Below, piece after piece: positions 7,191 to 16,361 of a stretch of 64,000 nucleotides of DNA (the first letter of the stretch is position 1; each line of letters begins with the position of its first letter). Under the pieces are notes generated by a model. The model made no database searches. It worked only from the letters and a program-made list of their open reading frames with translations, and was not told the origin of the DNA. The stretch comes from Azospirillum fermentarium (GTDB lineage: Bacteria > Pseudomonadota > Alphaproteobacteria > Azospirillales > Azospirillaceae): contig NZ_JAOQNH010000002.1 in the NCBI RefSeq assembly GCF_025961205.1, positions 1,110,208 through 1,174,207 of the forward strand. Direction: 5' to 3'. Both the position numbers and the translations under genes were made by a program.

Positions 7191-9911
7191 CCCGGTGTTC
7201 AGCGCAGCGGTCAGGCTCTTCATCAGTTCCAGCATGCTCTGGGGCCGGTCCTGCCAGCGCATGGAAATGCCGTTCATGATGACCTTTTCCACCGCCACCG
7301 GCACGGACGCCCCCATGGCGGCGAAGCTGGGCACCCGGTCGTCCATGAACCGGCTGGTGGCGTCGGGCGGCGCCTTGCCGGTCAGGGTGCAATAGGCGGT
7401 GGCGCACAGGGCATAGACGTCGGTCCACGGCCCCTGGCGCCCGTCGGGGGTGTATTGTTCGGGCGGGGCGTAACCGGGCTTCAGCATCACGGTCAGCCCG
7501 CCGCCCTCCCCCGCCGCCTGACGGGCCGCGGCCTGGCGGGCGGCACCGAAATCCAGCAGCTTGCGGTCGCCCTTGACGGTGATGAAGATGTTGTCGGGGC
7601 TGATGTCGCGGTGGATCATCCCCTGATCGTGCACCGATTGCAGCGCGCGCATGATGGGGGTCAGCACCGCCAGCGTCCGCCGCACGTCGAGCCGCCCGTT
7701 CTGTTCGGCGACGTAGCGCTTCAGCGTCCGCCCCTCCAGCAGCTCCATCACGATATAGGCGGTGCCGTTGGCTTCGAAGAAGTCCTGCACATCGACGATG
7801 GCCGGCACCTCGCGCAGGCGGGCCAGGGTCCGCGCCTCTTCCAGGAACTTCACCCGCCCGGCGTCGAAGCTGCGCCCGTGCTCGTCGGAATAGGGCACCA
7901 CGTCGATGCCGTTGGCGACCCGGCACACCAGATTGCCGGGGTAGTATTCCTTGATGGCGACCTTGACCTGCAGCCGCTCGTCCCAGCCCAGATAGGTCAT
8001 GCCGAAACCGCCCTGCCCCAAGAGCCGCCCGGTGCGGTAGCGCCCGAACAGGTCGGTGCCGGGGGGCAGGTGCAGCCCCTCGCGGTTGGTGTTGGTGCGG
8101 GGAAACTGGCAGGCCGTGCAAAGATCCCCCGCCGGACGGGGGGTGAAGCAATAGGGGCAGCGGTCGCCGGGCGGCGGTGCGGCCAGGGGAAGACGGCCCG
8201 CACCCGCGGCCAGGGGCGCCACCACGGTTTCCGCCTCGGCCAGCGCCACGGAGGACACCGCCACGGAGGACACCGCCGCGCTTTCCACCCCGGCACCGGT
8301 CAGTACCGGGGCCGGATTCTGGGCCGGGACGGGAGTGGGAACTGGGGCGGACGGGGACGCGGGCGCCGCTGCCGGACGGGCGGCCCCGGCCCCGGACCCG
8401 CGCCCGGTCTGCCGCAGCCGGTCGAGCAGACCGTAAAGACGGCGCACCTCCGCCTGGCCCAGGTCGGTGTTGGGCACGCTGGCCAGATCGTCCTGGAACT
8501 GCGGCTGCTTGACGATCTCCAGAATGTGCTGACGCAGGACCGGCAACCCGCCGTCTTCCCGCACCAGCCCCGACACCGCCAGTTCGGCCAGCCGGATCAC
8601 CCGGCGGCGCAGCACGCTTTCCGACCCGCGCAAAATGGCGAACAGCCGGCCCTGGCTGGCGTAATCGTCCACCAGACCGGCCAGCCGGCGCGCCATGCGC
8701 TCGCGCAGGTCGGTGGGCAGATTGGCCCCGCGCAGAACCGCCACCGCCCCGTCGAACGCGGTGCGCAGGGCGTCGGGATCCTGGCTCTGGGTGATCAGCG
8801 CCTCGATCAGCAGCTCGTTGCCCAGGGCCGCTTCCAGCGCGTCGGCGATTTCCCGCCGGTGCCGGTCGGCCATGGGGGCGTGGGACACCGCGGCCAAGTA
8901 ATGGATGCGCGCGAACAGGTCACGCAGCGTCTCGGCGATGCCCGCCAGCGCGTGGCGGAAGGCGGCGGCCCCGCCGTGCTCCATCCGCCGGGCGTAGCGC
9001 TGGGTCAGCGCCTCGGCCATGCCGGTGCCGCCGACGACGCCGTTGGCGCTCAGCAGCACGGCGCACAGCGCCCGCACCATCTCCGCCTCGTCCTGGGGGG
9101 TGCGGCCCATGGGCTGGGGCACCCGCAGCATCCGGCGCATGCGGTCCAGCACCGCTTCGCGCGCCTGGGGCAGCCGGCCCTGGCGGAAGAACCCGTTCAG
9201 CACCGCCACCAGCCCCTGCCCGCCGGTGGACGTGCGGCTCAGCACCATGTCGCACAGCCCCATCACCTGGGTGGCAGGCGTGGAATTGACCCCGAACAGG
9301 TCGTTGAGCACCGGGCCGGAGCACAGGAAATCGGCCATCAGCCCGTCGAGCGGACCGGCCAGCCGCTCGTCGCGCATCTCCTGCATCCACACGATCAGCC
9401 GCTCGCCCTTGGCCGACCACGTGCGCTCGTCCGACAATTGCAGGCACAGCGCCACCCGCAGGTCGTAATCGGAATCGCCGGTGATGCCCCGCGCCGGGGC
9501 GGCCAGCACCGCATCGATGGGCCCGCGGTTCTTGGGCAGGTCGGCGAAGGCAAGCTGGGCCACCCGCGCCTTGGCCTGGACCTCGTTGAACGCCGCCTGC
9601 ATGGCCTGGACGCGGGCGCGCTGCTGCTGGCCCGGCTGGCGGGCCTGGGCGGCGGCAATGCGGGTGATGGCGTTGTTGGCCAGCGGCCCCTGGTCGGTCA
9701 GCGCCTTCAGATGGCGGTTGACGTACATCACCTCGCTGGGCAGCAGCACCTGCGCGTCCAGATAGGCGCGCAGCACGTTGCCGATGACGATGCGCGCACG
9801 CAAACCCTGGTAATCGGCCAGGGTTTCGCACATCTCCGCATCCTCGACCGTGCCCAGGGCCGTGGTCGTCGTTGTCCCAGCCATCCGGGCCGGCACCGCT
9901 CGGGGGTCCAT
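7185..9911 (-). CDS. Serine/threonine protein kinase with large unknown N-terminal region and zinc ribbon
   Basis: Protein of about 908 aa in three parts. Residues 1-500 are Ala/Leu/Arg-rich, predicted helical, and resemble nothing I can name. An Ala/Pro-rich linker follows. A small ribbon with CPYC (about 585) and CTAC (about 598) then leads into a C-terminal eukaryotic-type kinase domain (about 621-900). The kinase has GQGGFGMTYLG, the lysine in VAIKEYYPGN, a catalytic loop written HRDISPDN (instead of HRDLKPDN), and DFG in LLDFGAAR. No transmembrane helix or PASTA repeat is seen, so it looks cytoplasmic. Start is uncertain: ATG 9911 (MDPRA), ATG 9884 (MAGTT) or the far upstream 10070, whose extra codons look like promoter sequence. 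No partner phosphatase or FHA gene is adjacent. Confidence 0.85.
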   Translation of the reverse strand: MDPRAVPARMAGTTTTTALGTVEDAEMCETLADYQGLRARIVIGNVLRAYLDAQVLLPSEVMYVNRHLKALTDQGPLANNAITRIAAAQARQPGQQQRARVQAMQAAFNEVQAKARVAQLAFADLPKNRGPIDAVLAAPARGITGDSDYDLRVALCLQLSDERTWSAKGERLIVWMQEMRDERLAGPLDGLMADFLCSGPVLNDLFGVNSTPATQVMGLCDMVLSRTSTGGQGLVAVLNGFFRQGRLPQAREAVLDRMRRMLRVPQPMGRTPQDEAEMVRALCAVLLSANGVVGGTGMAEALTQRYARRMEHGGAAAFRHALAGIAETLRDLFARIHYLAAVSHAPMADRHRREIADALEAALGNELLIEALITQSQDPDALRTAFDGAVAVLRGANLPTDLRERMARRLAGLVDDYASQGRLFAILRGSESVLRRRVIRLAELAVSGLVREDGGLPVLRQHILEIVKQPQFQDDLASVPNTDLGQAEVRRLYGLLDRLRQTGRGSGAGAARPAAAPASPSAPVPTPVPAQNPAPVLTGAGVESAAVSSVAVSSVALAEAETVVAPLAAGAGRLPLAAPPPGDRCPYCFTPRPAGDLCTACQFPRTNTNREGLHLPPGTDLFGRYRTGRLLGQGGFGMTYLGWDERLQVKVAIKEYYPGNLVCRVANGIDVVPYSDEHGRSFDAGRVKFLEEARTLARLREVPAIVDVQDFFEANGTAYIVMELLEGRTLKRYVAEQNGRLDVRRTLAVLTPIMRALQSVHDQGMIHRDISPDNIFITVKGDRKLLDFGAARQAAARQAAGEGGGLTVMLKPGYAPPEQYTPDGRQGPWTDVYALCATAYCTLTGKAPPDATSRFMDDRVPSFAAMGASVPVAVEKVIMNGISMRWQDRPQSMLELMKSLTAALNTGG

Positions 9912-10163
9912 GCCACCACCATTGCTGCGTCGCACGGGAAAACGCCACGCCGGCACGTTCCATGGGCGACTCACGATCGGCAGAATGCCGCGTCTTGGTA
10001 AATCCAAGGTATATAAGCCTGATGGCCGGGGGGATGAAAATCGGTTTTCTTCCTTTGTGCGCTGTGCCATATCCCACCCGCCTCCCGTCCGCGGTGCCAG
10101 GGGGTGAGCGCAACCGCGTCCGCGCCGTCATTGGCACCCTCATCCGCATGAGCCGCCGACCCG

Positions 10164-11129
10164 ATGGATCCTTCCGGTGCTCTGAGCTTTCCCGGTGGCG
10201 TCATCATCCTGCGCCACGGCCCGTCCGCCTGCGCCGTCGCACCCGCGGCGGGCGGGGCCCTGGCCGGGTGGGTGACGGAAACCAGCCGCGGGCCGGTGGA
10301 CCTGATGCGCCGTGGCCGTCCGGGGGCGGTGGCCGCCGGACCGTCGTTCGACCTGTCGTGCTTTCCCCTGGTGCCCTTTTCCAACCGTGTCGATCAGGGG
10401 CGGTTCCGGTTCGGCGGGCGCGACGTGGCCCTGCCGGTGGACCGCTGGAACCGGCCGCACGCCATCCACGGCCACGGCTGGGAAGCGGCCTGGGCCGTGG
10501 ACGGGCGGAGCGGCGACAGCCTGCACCTCAGCTACCGCCACCCCGCCGGGGCGTGGCCCTGGCCGTACCGGGCCGAGCAGGTCTTTCACCTGACCGGCGA
10601 CGGGCTGAGCATCACCATCGCCATCACCAACGAAGGGGATGAGCCGATGCCCGCCGGGCTCGGCCTGCATCCCTATTTTCCGCGTCCACCGGGAACGGTG
10701 CTGACCGCCCGCACCGACGGCATGTGGACCAACGGCCCCACCCGCCTGCCCGAACGGCGCAGCGCCGTGCCCGCGCAATGGGACACCCGTCGGGGGTTGT
10801 GCCTGGACGGGGTGAATATCGATCATGGGTTCTTCGGCTGGGCCGGCGGCGCCACCCTATCGTGGCCAGACCGCCCGCCGGGCACGGAAGACGGGCCGAT
10901 TCCCTGGGGAATGTCGCTCTCGGTTGAGGCGGACCCTCTGTTCAGTCACTTATTGATCTATGCTCCCCACGGTGAGCATTACGTCTGCGTTGAACCCGTC
11001 AGTCATATGACCAATGCTTTGAATCGCATTAAAGAACCCGATACAGGAATATGTGTTCTTCCTCCCGGAAAACGCCTGTCTGGTTGCGTCACATTCCGTA
11101 TCAATCCCAACATGCCCCTTGTTTGTTGA
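10164..11129 (+). CDS. Aldose 1-epimerase family protein
   Basis: Cytoplasmic galactose-mutarotase-fold enzyme of 321 aa, interconverting alpha and beta anomers of aldoses or related sugars. Family marks in order: LVPFSNRV (substrate-binding Arg), AIHGHGW (first catalytic-site His), GLGLHPYF (the second His, general acid) and the Glu in CVEPVSHMTN (general base). It begins ATG-GAT at 10164 and is divergent from the kinase gene; the roughly 250 bases between the two preferred starts contain a short AT-rich TATATA stretch near 10010. Substrate specificity cannot be told: no sugar operon is adjacent. Confidence 0.88.
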   Translation: MDPSGALSFPGGVIILRHGPSACAVAPAAGGALAGWVTETSRGPVDLMRRGRPGAVAAGPSFDLSCFPLVPFSNRVDQGRFRFGGRDVALPVDRWNRPHAIHGHGWEAAWAVDGRSGDSLHLSYRHPAGAWPWPYRAEQVFHLTGDGLSITIAITNEGDEPMPAGLGLHPYFPRPPGTVLTARTDGMWTNGPTRLPERRSAVPAQWDTRRGLCLDGVNIDHGFFGWAGGATLSWPDRPPGTEDGPIPWGMSLSVEADPLFSHLLIYAPHGEHYVCVEPVSHMTNALNRIKEPDTGICVLPPGKRLSGCVTFRINPNMPLVC

Positions 11130-11214
11130 ACCGCGCCCCCCTACTTTGAGCCTGGGACGCGGTTCTCCGAGCTCTCTAAAATTTGCTATATTGCTACCTG
11201 AAAGGATTACGGCT

Positions 11215-11871
11215 TTGGACCGTTCTAATGTTCTGCCTAAGGATGTGAGCCGACTTTTTTACAAGGAAGAACGCATCGCTCTGTTCATCGACGGCGCCAA
11301 TCTTTACGCTGCGGCACGGTCTTTGGGGTTTGATATCGATTACAAGCGCTTGAGGGACGGATTCGCAAACGAAGCCCGCCTTGTTCGGGCATTTTATTAC
11401 ACGGCCTTGGTTGAGGATCAGGAGTACTCCCCCATCCGTCCCCTGGTGGACTGGCTGGACTACAACGGCTACACCATGGTGACCAAGCCGACCAAGGAGT
11501 TCACGGACGCCTCGGGCCGGCGCAAGATCAAAGGCAACATGGACATCGAGCTGGCCATCGACGTGATGGAGATGGCCGAGCACGTGGACCATATCCTGCT
11601 GTTTTCCGGCGACGGCGATTTCCGCCGGCTGGTGGAGGCGGTGCAGCGCAAGGGCGTGCGGGTCAGCGTCATCAGCACGGTGAAATCCCAGCCGCCGATG
11701 GTCGCCGACGAACTGCGCCGGCAGGCCGACAACTTCATCGAACTGCAGGATCTGGCCGGCAGCATCGCGCGTGTCCACCACTACCGTGACCAGCCCCAAC
11801 AGGCCCCGGCCCCGCAGCAGCCGTCCGCCGGTTCGCTGCACGGCAGCGCCCACGATTTCGACGATCTCTAA
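11215..11871 (+). CDS. LabA-like NYN domain protein (predicted RNase), TTG start
   Basis: NYN/PIN-like fold protein of 218 aa. It shows the acidic pattern of the family: D26 in LFIDGANLY, D110 and D116 in NMDIELAIDVM and SGDGDF at 131-136, together forming a metal site expected to support RNA cleavage. A Pro/Gln/Ala-rich tail ends in DFDDL. I place the start at TTG 11215 because AAAGGA lies at 11201-11206, 8 bases before it, and because conserved sequence starts there. The ATG at 11053 would overlap the epimerase gene and add unconserved residues. A TATATT-like -10 element lies near 11187. A strong terminator follows. Confidence 0.85.
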   Translation: MDRSNVLPKDVSRLFYKEERIALFIDGANLYAAARSLGFDIDYKRLRDGFANEARLVRAFYYTALVEDQEYSPIRPLVDWLDYNGYTMVTKPTKEFTDASGRRKIKGNMDIELAIDVMEMAEHVDHILLFSGDGDFRRLVEAVQRKGVRVSVISTVKSQPPMVADELRRQADNFIELQDLAGSIARVHHYRDQPQQAPAPQQPSAGSLHGSAHDFDDL

Positions 11872-11898
11872 GACTGCGGGTGTTCTTCCCGGTCTGAC

Positions 11899-11939
11899 GG
11901 CACAAAAAGGGGGAAGCTGCGGCTTCCCTTTTTTGTGCC
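11899..11939. terminator. Strong bidirectional intrinsic terminator
   Basis: Long near-perfect hairpin with arms GGCACAAAAAGGGGGAAGC and GCTTCCCTTTTTTGTGCC around a TGCG loop. It has A/T runs on both flanks, so it can end transcription of the NYN gene (+) and of the GGDEF-EAL gene (-). Confidence 0.85.
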
Positions 11940-11940
11940 C

Positions 11941-14121
11941 TCAGCCAAGCCCGAGAATCGCGCCGTCCGATGCATCCTCGGTGGCGTCGGTCAGCAGCGC
12001 CTCCACCACCTCCGCCGGGGCGGGGCGGTGGAACAGATAGCCCTGACCGAACTTGCACATGATGTCGCGCAGGAATTCCGCCTCGGTCTCCGTCTCGATC
12101 CCCTCGGCCACCACATCCATGCGCAAGATCGCCGCCAGGGTCGAAATGACCTGGACGATGGCCGCACTGCTCTCGCCCGTGCTGATGGCCGAGACGAAGG
12201 CCCGGTCGATCTTCAGCGTGTCGGCGGGAAAGGTGTGCAGGTAACTCAAGGACGAATAGCCGGTGCCGAAATCGTCGATGGACAGGCGCACGTCCATATC
12301 GCGGATCCGCTGCATCACGTCGCGGCTTTTGGCCGGATCCTGCATCAGCAGACTTTCGGTGATCTCCAGCTTCAGCGACGACGGCGGGATGCCGCTGCCC
12401 GCCAGCACCTCGGCCACCAGCCCGGCGAGATCGTCGTCGTGGATCTGGCGGGGGGAGACGTTGACGCTCATGAACAGCGGCACGGGCCGGGGAAACCGCG
12501 CCTGCCACTGGACGATCTGGCGGACCGCCTCGCGCAGCGCCCAGCGCCCGATGGGCACGATCAGCCCGGTTTCCTCGGCCAGCGGGATGAACTCGCCGGG
12601 CGGCACCAGCCCGCGTTCGGGGTGGCGCCAGCGGATCAGCGCCTCGAACCCGTCGATGCGGTTGTGGGCCAGAGACACGATGGGCTGATAGAACAGGCAG
12701 AGCTGGTCCTGCTCCAGGGCCGCGCGCAGTTCGGTTTCCAGCCGCATGGCCGACATGGCCTGACGGCGCAGGTTGCTGTCGAACACATCGACGCGGTTGC
12801 GCCCCTGCTGTTTGGCGCGGAACACCGCCAGACTGGCATCGCGCATCAGATCCTCGGCCCGCTCATAGCCGGTGACGCTGTGGGCGATGCCGATGGAGGC
12901 GGTGATCTGGATGTCGTGGTCGAACAGGTCGATGGGCTGGGCGATGGACCGGGCCAGCCGCTCGGCGGCGGTGATGGCGTCGCCCACGTCGTCGATGTCG
13001 TTCAGCAGCATGGCGAATTCATCCGCCGACACCCGCGCCAGGGTATCGCCCATGCGCCGCGCCTCTTCCAGCCGCTTGGCGATCACCCGCAGCACCCGGT
13101 CGCCGATGGCCGAGCCGTGGGTCTCGTTGACGGTCTTGAAGCGGTCCAGGTCGATCACCAGCACCGCGAACGGGCGGCTGGCGGTGCGGCGGTCGCGGTT
13201 CAGCGCCTGCCCCACCCGGTCCAGCAGCAGCGTGCGGTTGGCAAGACCGGTCATGGTGTCGTGGAAGGCGTCGAACAGAAGCTGCTGCTCGGCCTTTTTC
13301 CGCGGGGTGATGTCGGTCACGGTGCCGGTCAGCCGCACGGCACGGCCGGTGACATCACGCATGGCCTTCCCGCGCACCAGCACCCAATGCTCCTGCCCGG
13401 ACGAATCGACCATGCGGAATTCGTGGCGCAGCACCGGGCGCTCGCCGCTCAGATGCATGTCGATGGCGCCTTCCAGCCCGGCGCGGTCGGCGGCCACCAC
13501 GCGGGCGAACCAGGCGTGGATGGTGCCATCCAGGGCCGTGTCGGAACAGCGGGTGGCGATGCGCTTCCATTCCGGGGAATAATGGACGGTGCCGGCGCCC
13601 AGGTCCCAGTCCCACACCCCGTCGCCGCTGCCGCGCAACGCCAGGGACGCGCGCTCCTCCGCCATGCGCTGGGCGGTGATGTCCGACAGGGTGCCGGCCA
13701 GCCGCCCGCCCGCCCATGGCATGCCCAGAGCGCGCAGCCACAGCCACGGCCCGGCCCCGCCGTCCTCCCCTTCCCCGCCCGCCCCGCCGGACCCGCCGGC
13801 AAGGGAACTGGCCGGATCGGCCACGCGGAAATCGAGGGAAAAGCCGCAGACGGCGCCGTCGGTCGCCGGCGCCAGGGCCGAGGCCAGGGCCGGGCGGTCA
13901 TCGGGATGCAGCCGCGCCAGCCAGTCGGCCAGCGTCACCGCCCCGCCCGCACGGGACGGGGGGATCAGGCGGCAGAAGCCGGGGGACGCCCGCAGCGTGA
14001 AGGCACCAGGGTCCACCTCCCAGACACCATCGGCTCCAGCCGCTTCGGCCATCGGGCTGGGTTCGGTCGGACTGCTCACATCTTCCTCACCGGCGCACTC
14101 GGCTTCGACCCAAAACAGCAT
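11941..14121 (-). CDS. PAS-GGDEF-EAL protein, probably a c-di-GMP phosphodiesterase
   Basis: Cyclic-di-GMP signalling protein of 726 aa without membrane helices. Two PAS/PAC-like sensor segments (about 30-150 and 165-280, the second ending in GTVTDITPRKKAEQQ) precede a GGDEF domain and an EAL domain. The cyclase signature is degenerate: RVSADEFAML has SADEF where GGDEF is expected, so cyclase activity is doubtful. The EAL domain keeps EAL (GFEALIRW), the ELKLEITES-type helix as LKLEITESLL, DDFGTGYSSLSYL and the KIDRAFV loop, so phosphodiesterase activity is likely. The PAS cofactor is unknown. It is a stand-alone gene, divergent from no close partner, and ends at a shared terminator. Confidence 0.9.
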   Translation of the reverse strand: MLFWVEAECAGEEDVSSPTEPSPMAEAAGADGVWEVDPGAFTLRASPGFCRLIPPSRAGGAVTLADWLARLHPDDRPALASALAPATDGAVCGFSLDFRVADPASSLAGGSGGAGGEGEDGGAGPWLWLRALGMPWAGGRLAGTLSDITAQRMAEERASLALRGSGDGVWDWDLGAGTVHYSPEWKRIATRCSDTALDGTIHAWFARVVAADRAGLEGAIDMHLSGERPVLRHEFRMVDSSGQEHWVLVRGKAMRDVTGRAVRLTGTVTDITPRKKAEQQLLFDAFHDTMTGLANRTLLLDRVGQALNRDRRTASRPFAVLVIDLDRFKTVNETHGSAIGDRVLRVIAKRLEEARRMGDTLARVSADEFAMLLNDIDDVGDAITAAERLARSIAQPIDLFDHDIQITASIGIAHSVTGYERAEDLMRDASLAVFRAKQQGRNRVDVFDSNLRRQAMSAMRLETELRAALEQDQLCLFYQPIVSLAHNRIDGFEALIRWRHPERGLVPPGEFIPLAEETGLIVPIGRWALREAVRQIVQWQARFPRPVPLFMSVNVSPRQIHDDDLAGLVAEVLAGSGIPPSSLKLEITESLLMQDPAKSRDVMQRIRDMDVRLSIDDFGTGYSSLSYLHTFPADTLKIDRAFVSAISTGESSAAIVQVISTLAAILRMDVVAEGIETETEAEFLRDIMCKFGQGYLFHRPAPAEVVEALLTDATEDASDGAILGLG

Positions 14122-14259
14122 AGCTCATTTGCGGGAACGGGGCACCATAGGTGAGGAATGGTAAACGATGTGTGAAGCCCCCGCCAACAACATGGTTTAA
14201 GGCCGCGGAACGGATCGGGGGTGACCGGGCGGGGATGGATCCCCCGCCCGGTCCCGTTT

Positions 14260-15087
14260 TCAGCCCTTGCCCTGCAACCGTTCCGACCGGCGGCGCAGCC
14301 ATTCCAGGGTGGACAGCAGGAACACCGACAGCAGGGTCAGGATCACGGCCACCGCGGTGATGGTCGGGCTGATGTTCTCGCGGATGCCGCTGAACATCTC
14401 GCGCGGCAGGGTGCGCTGCTCCGGCCCGGCCATGAACAGCACGATCACCACCTCGTCGAAGGACGTGGCGAAGGCGAACAGCGCCCCCGACGCCATGCCC
14501 GGCAGGATCAGCGGCAGGATGACCTTGCGGAACACCAGGAGCGGCGGAGCCCCCAGCGACGCCGCCGCACGGGCCAGATTCATGTCGAAGCTTTGCAGCG
14601 TGGCGCTGACCGTGATGACCACGAACGGAGTGGCGAGTGCGGTGTGGGCCAGGATCAGTCCGGCGTAGTTCCCCGTCAGCCCCAAAGGCGCAAAGAAGAA
14701 ATACAGGCCGACCGCGGCGATCACCACCGGCACCACCATGGGCGACAGCACCACCGCCAGCACCAGCGGCTTGAACGTGCTTTTCCACTGGGCCAGCCCC
14801 AGGGCGGCCAGCGTGCCGAGCGTCATGGACAGAAACGTGGCCGACACCCCGATGATCATGCTGTTCTTCAGCGCCAGCATCCATTTGGGGGAGGCCAGGA
14901 AATCCTCGTACCACCGCAGCGACAGCCCCGGCAGCGGGTAGGTCAGATAGGTGGACGAGCTGAACGACAGCGGCACGATGGCCAGGATCGGCGCCATCAG
15001 GAAGAAGAACACCAGTCCGGCGCCGACGACGGTGGCGGTCCAGCCGATGCGCTGGCTGGCGGTGCGGGGGGCGTGAGAGTCGCTCAA
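14260..15087 (-). CDS. ABC transporter inner-membrane permease, PotC-like, TTG start
   Basis: Permease of 275 aa in the binding-protein-dependent family (six membrane segments). It carries the cytoplasmic loop that docks the ATPase: the EAA-type stretch ARAAASLGAPPLLVFRKVI. It is the second permease of the importer at 14.3-18.7 kb. The start is TTG 15087: it overlaps the stop of the upstream permease by 4 bases (TTGA), and GGGAGGA lies 9 bases before it, pointing to coupled translation. No ATG is available near this point; a longer reading of the frame runs through the first permease out of frame and is spurious. Confidence 0.88.
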   Translation of the reverse strand: MSDSHAPRTASQRIGWTATVVGAGLVFFFLMAPILAIVPLSFSSSTYLTYPLPGLSLRWYEDFLASPKWMLALKNSMIIGVSATFLSMTLGTLAALGLAQWKSTFKPLVLAVVLSPMVVPVVIAAVGLYFFFAPLGLTGNYAGLILAHTALATPFVVITVSATLQSFDMNLARAAASLGAPPLLVFRKVILPLILPGMASGALFAFATSFDEVVIVLFMAGPEQRTLPREMFSGIRENISPTITAVAVILTLLSVFLLSTLEWLRRRSERLQGKG

Positions 15088-16331
15088 TTCTTCAGTCCTC
15101 CCGTGTTCTGCTGGCCGTGGACCAGCTTGCCGTAGACCATCGCCAGCAGCAGCGTCGCCACCAGCAGCACCGCCCCCAGGGCCGAGGCCAGGCCCCAGTT
15201 GACCGTATCCGTGGTGTAGAACGCGATGAAATAGCTGATCATCTGGTCGGCGGCCCCGCCCACCAGGGCTGGCGTGATGTAGTAGCCGATGGCCAGGATG
15301 AACACCAACAGGCACCCCGCTCCCATGCCCGGCAGCGTCTGGGGCAGGTAGATCCGCACGAAGGCCACCGCCGGCGGCGCCCCCAGCGACGTGGCCGCCC
15401 GCATATAGGCCGGGGAGATCGACCGCATCACGCTGTAGAGCGGCAGGATCATGAACGGCAGCAGCACGTGGGTCATGGCGATGAACACGCCGACCCGGTT
15501 GTAGATCAGCCGCAGCGGCGCGTCGATCAGCCCGACCCAGCGCAGCAGGTCGTTGATCAGCCCCTCGCCCTGCAACAGCACGATCCAGGCGCAGGTGCGC
15601 ACCAGAAGCGAGGTCCAGAACGGCAGCAGCACGAAGATCATCAGCAGGTTCGACTGCCCCGCCGGCAGGCTGGCCAGCAGGTACGCCACCGGAAAGCCCA
15701 GGATCAAGCACAGCGCCGTGACGCCGAGGCCGATGCCGAAGGTGCGCCCGAACACGTCCACATAGATGGCCTGTTCCTCCGGCGCACGGACGATCGAGCC
15801 TTCCATGTTGCGCTTCAGGTCGAGCGCCCCCAGCAGGTAGAAGTCGGAGACCGGCCCCGACGCCCCCTTGATGGCGGTCCAGGTGATGCGCTCGCCCCAC
15901 GCCGGGTCCATGGCGATCAGCGTCTCGCGCGCCGTGCCGGGGGCCGGCAGGTCGTGGATCCGGCGCGCCGTGCCCATCACCGTGGTGCGCAGCCCGTTGG
16001 AGACGTAGTTGAGACGCTTGGCCACCCCGGCGATGGAGCGGTCCTGATAGCTCTGCCGCAGGTCGGCGGCCAGGGCTGCGAAAGCCGGTTCGCCCGGCAC
16101 GTCCTTGCCGTCCCAGCCGGACAATGCTGCGACGGTGCGGGGCATGGCCTGCCCCACCTCGGGATCTTCCACACTGCGCCACAGCATCCCGCCGATGGGG
16201 ATGAGGAAGGTGAACAGCAGGAAGGCCAGCAGCGGCAGCACCAGCGCCAACGCGCGGAACTGGCGCGCCCGCTCGGCCCGGCGAAGCCGGCGCTTCAACG
16301 GAATGTCGCCTGCGGCGACAACGGCGACCAT
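15084..16331 (-). CDS. ABC transporter inner-membrane permease, PotB-like, with large periplasmic insert
   Basis: Permease of 415 aa. The last 240 residues are a typical PotB/MalF-type core, including the EAA loop MRAATSLGAPPAVAFVRIY. Between the first membrane helix (about 25-50) and the second (about 195) lies a polar stretch of some 145 residues that should face the periplasm. Comparable PotB relatives are nearer 280-300 aa, so the insert is notable; similar long forms exist in alphaproteobacterial polyamine-type systems. ATG 16331 is chosen for GGGAGG five bases upstream; the frame is open to 16373. Confidence 0.87.
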   Translation of the reverse strand: MVAVVAAGDIPLKRRLRRAERARQFRALALVLPLLAFLLFTFLIPIGGMLWRSVEDPEVGQAMPRTVAALSGWDGKDVPGEPAFAALAADLRQSYQDRSIAGVAKRLNYVSNGLRTTVMGTARRIHDLPAPGTARETLIAMDPAWGERITWTAIKGASGPVSDFYLLGALDLKRNMEGSIVRAPEEQAIYVDVFGRTFGIGLGVTALCLILGFPVAYLLASLPAGQSNLLMIFVLLPFWTSLLVRTCAWIVLLQGEGLINDLLRWVGLIDAPLRLIYNRVGVFIAMTHVLLPFMILPLYSVMRSISPAYMRAATSLGAPPAVAFVRIYLPQTLPGMGAGCLLVFILAIGYYITPALVGGAADQMISYFIAFYTTDTVNWGLASALGAVLLVATLLLAMVYGKLVHGQQNTGGLKN

Positions 16332-16361
16332 GACGGCCTCCCTTTCAAAGTCGGCAATTCC

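Noticed and set aside
9912..10070. Extended N-terminus of the kinase
   Set aside because: The extra 53 codons lie over AT-containing promoter-like DNA and have no recognisable sequence; not excluded completely.
15088..16182. Long frame upstream of the PotC-like permease
   Set aside because: Shadow of the PotB-like gene. A TTG with a good ribosome site at 15087 gives the expected length.
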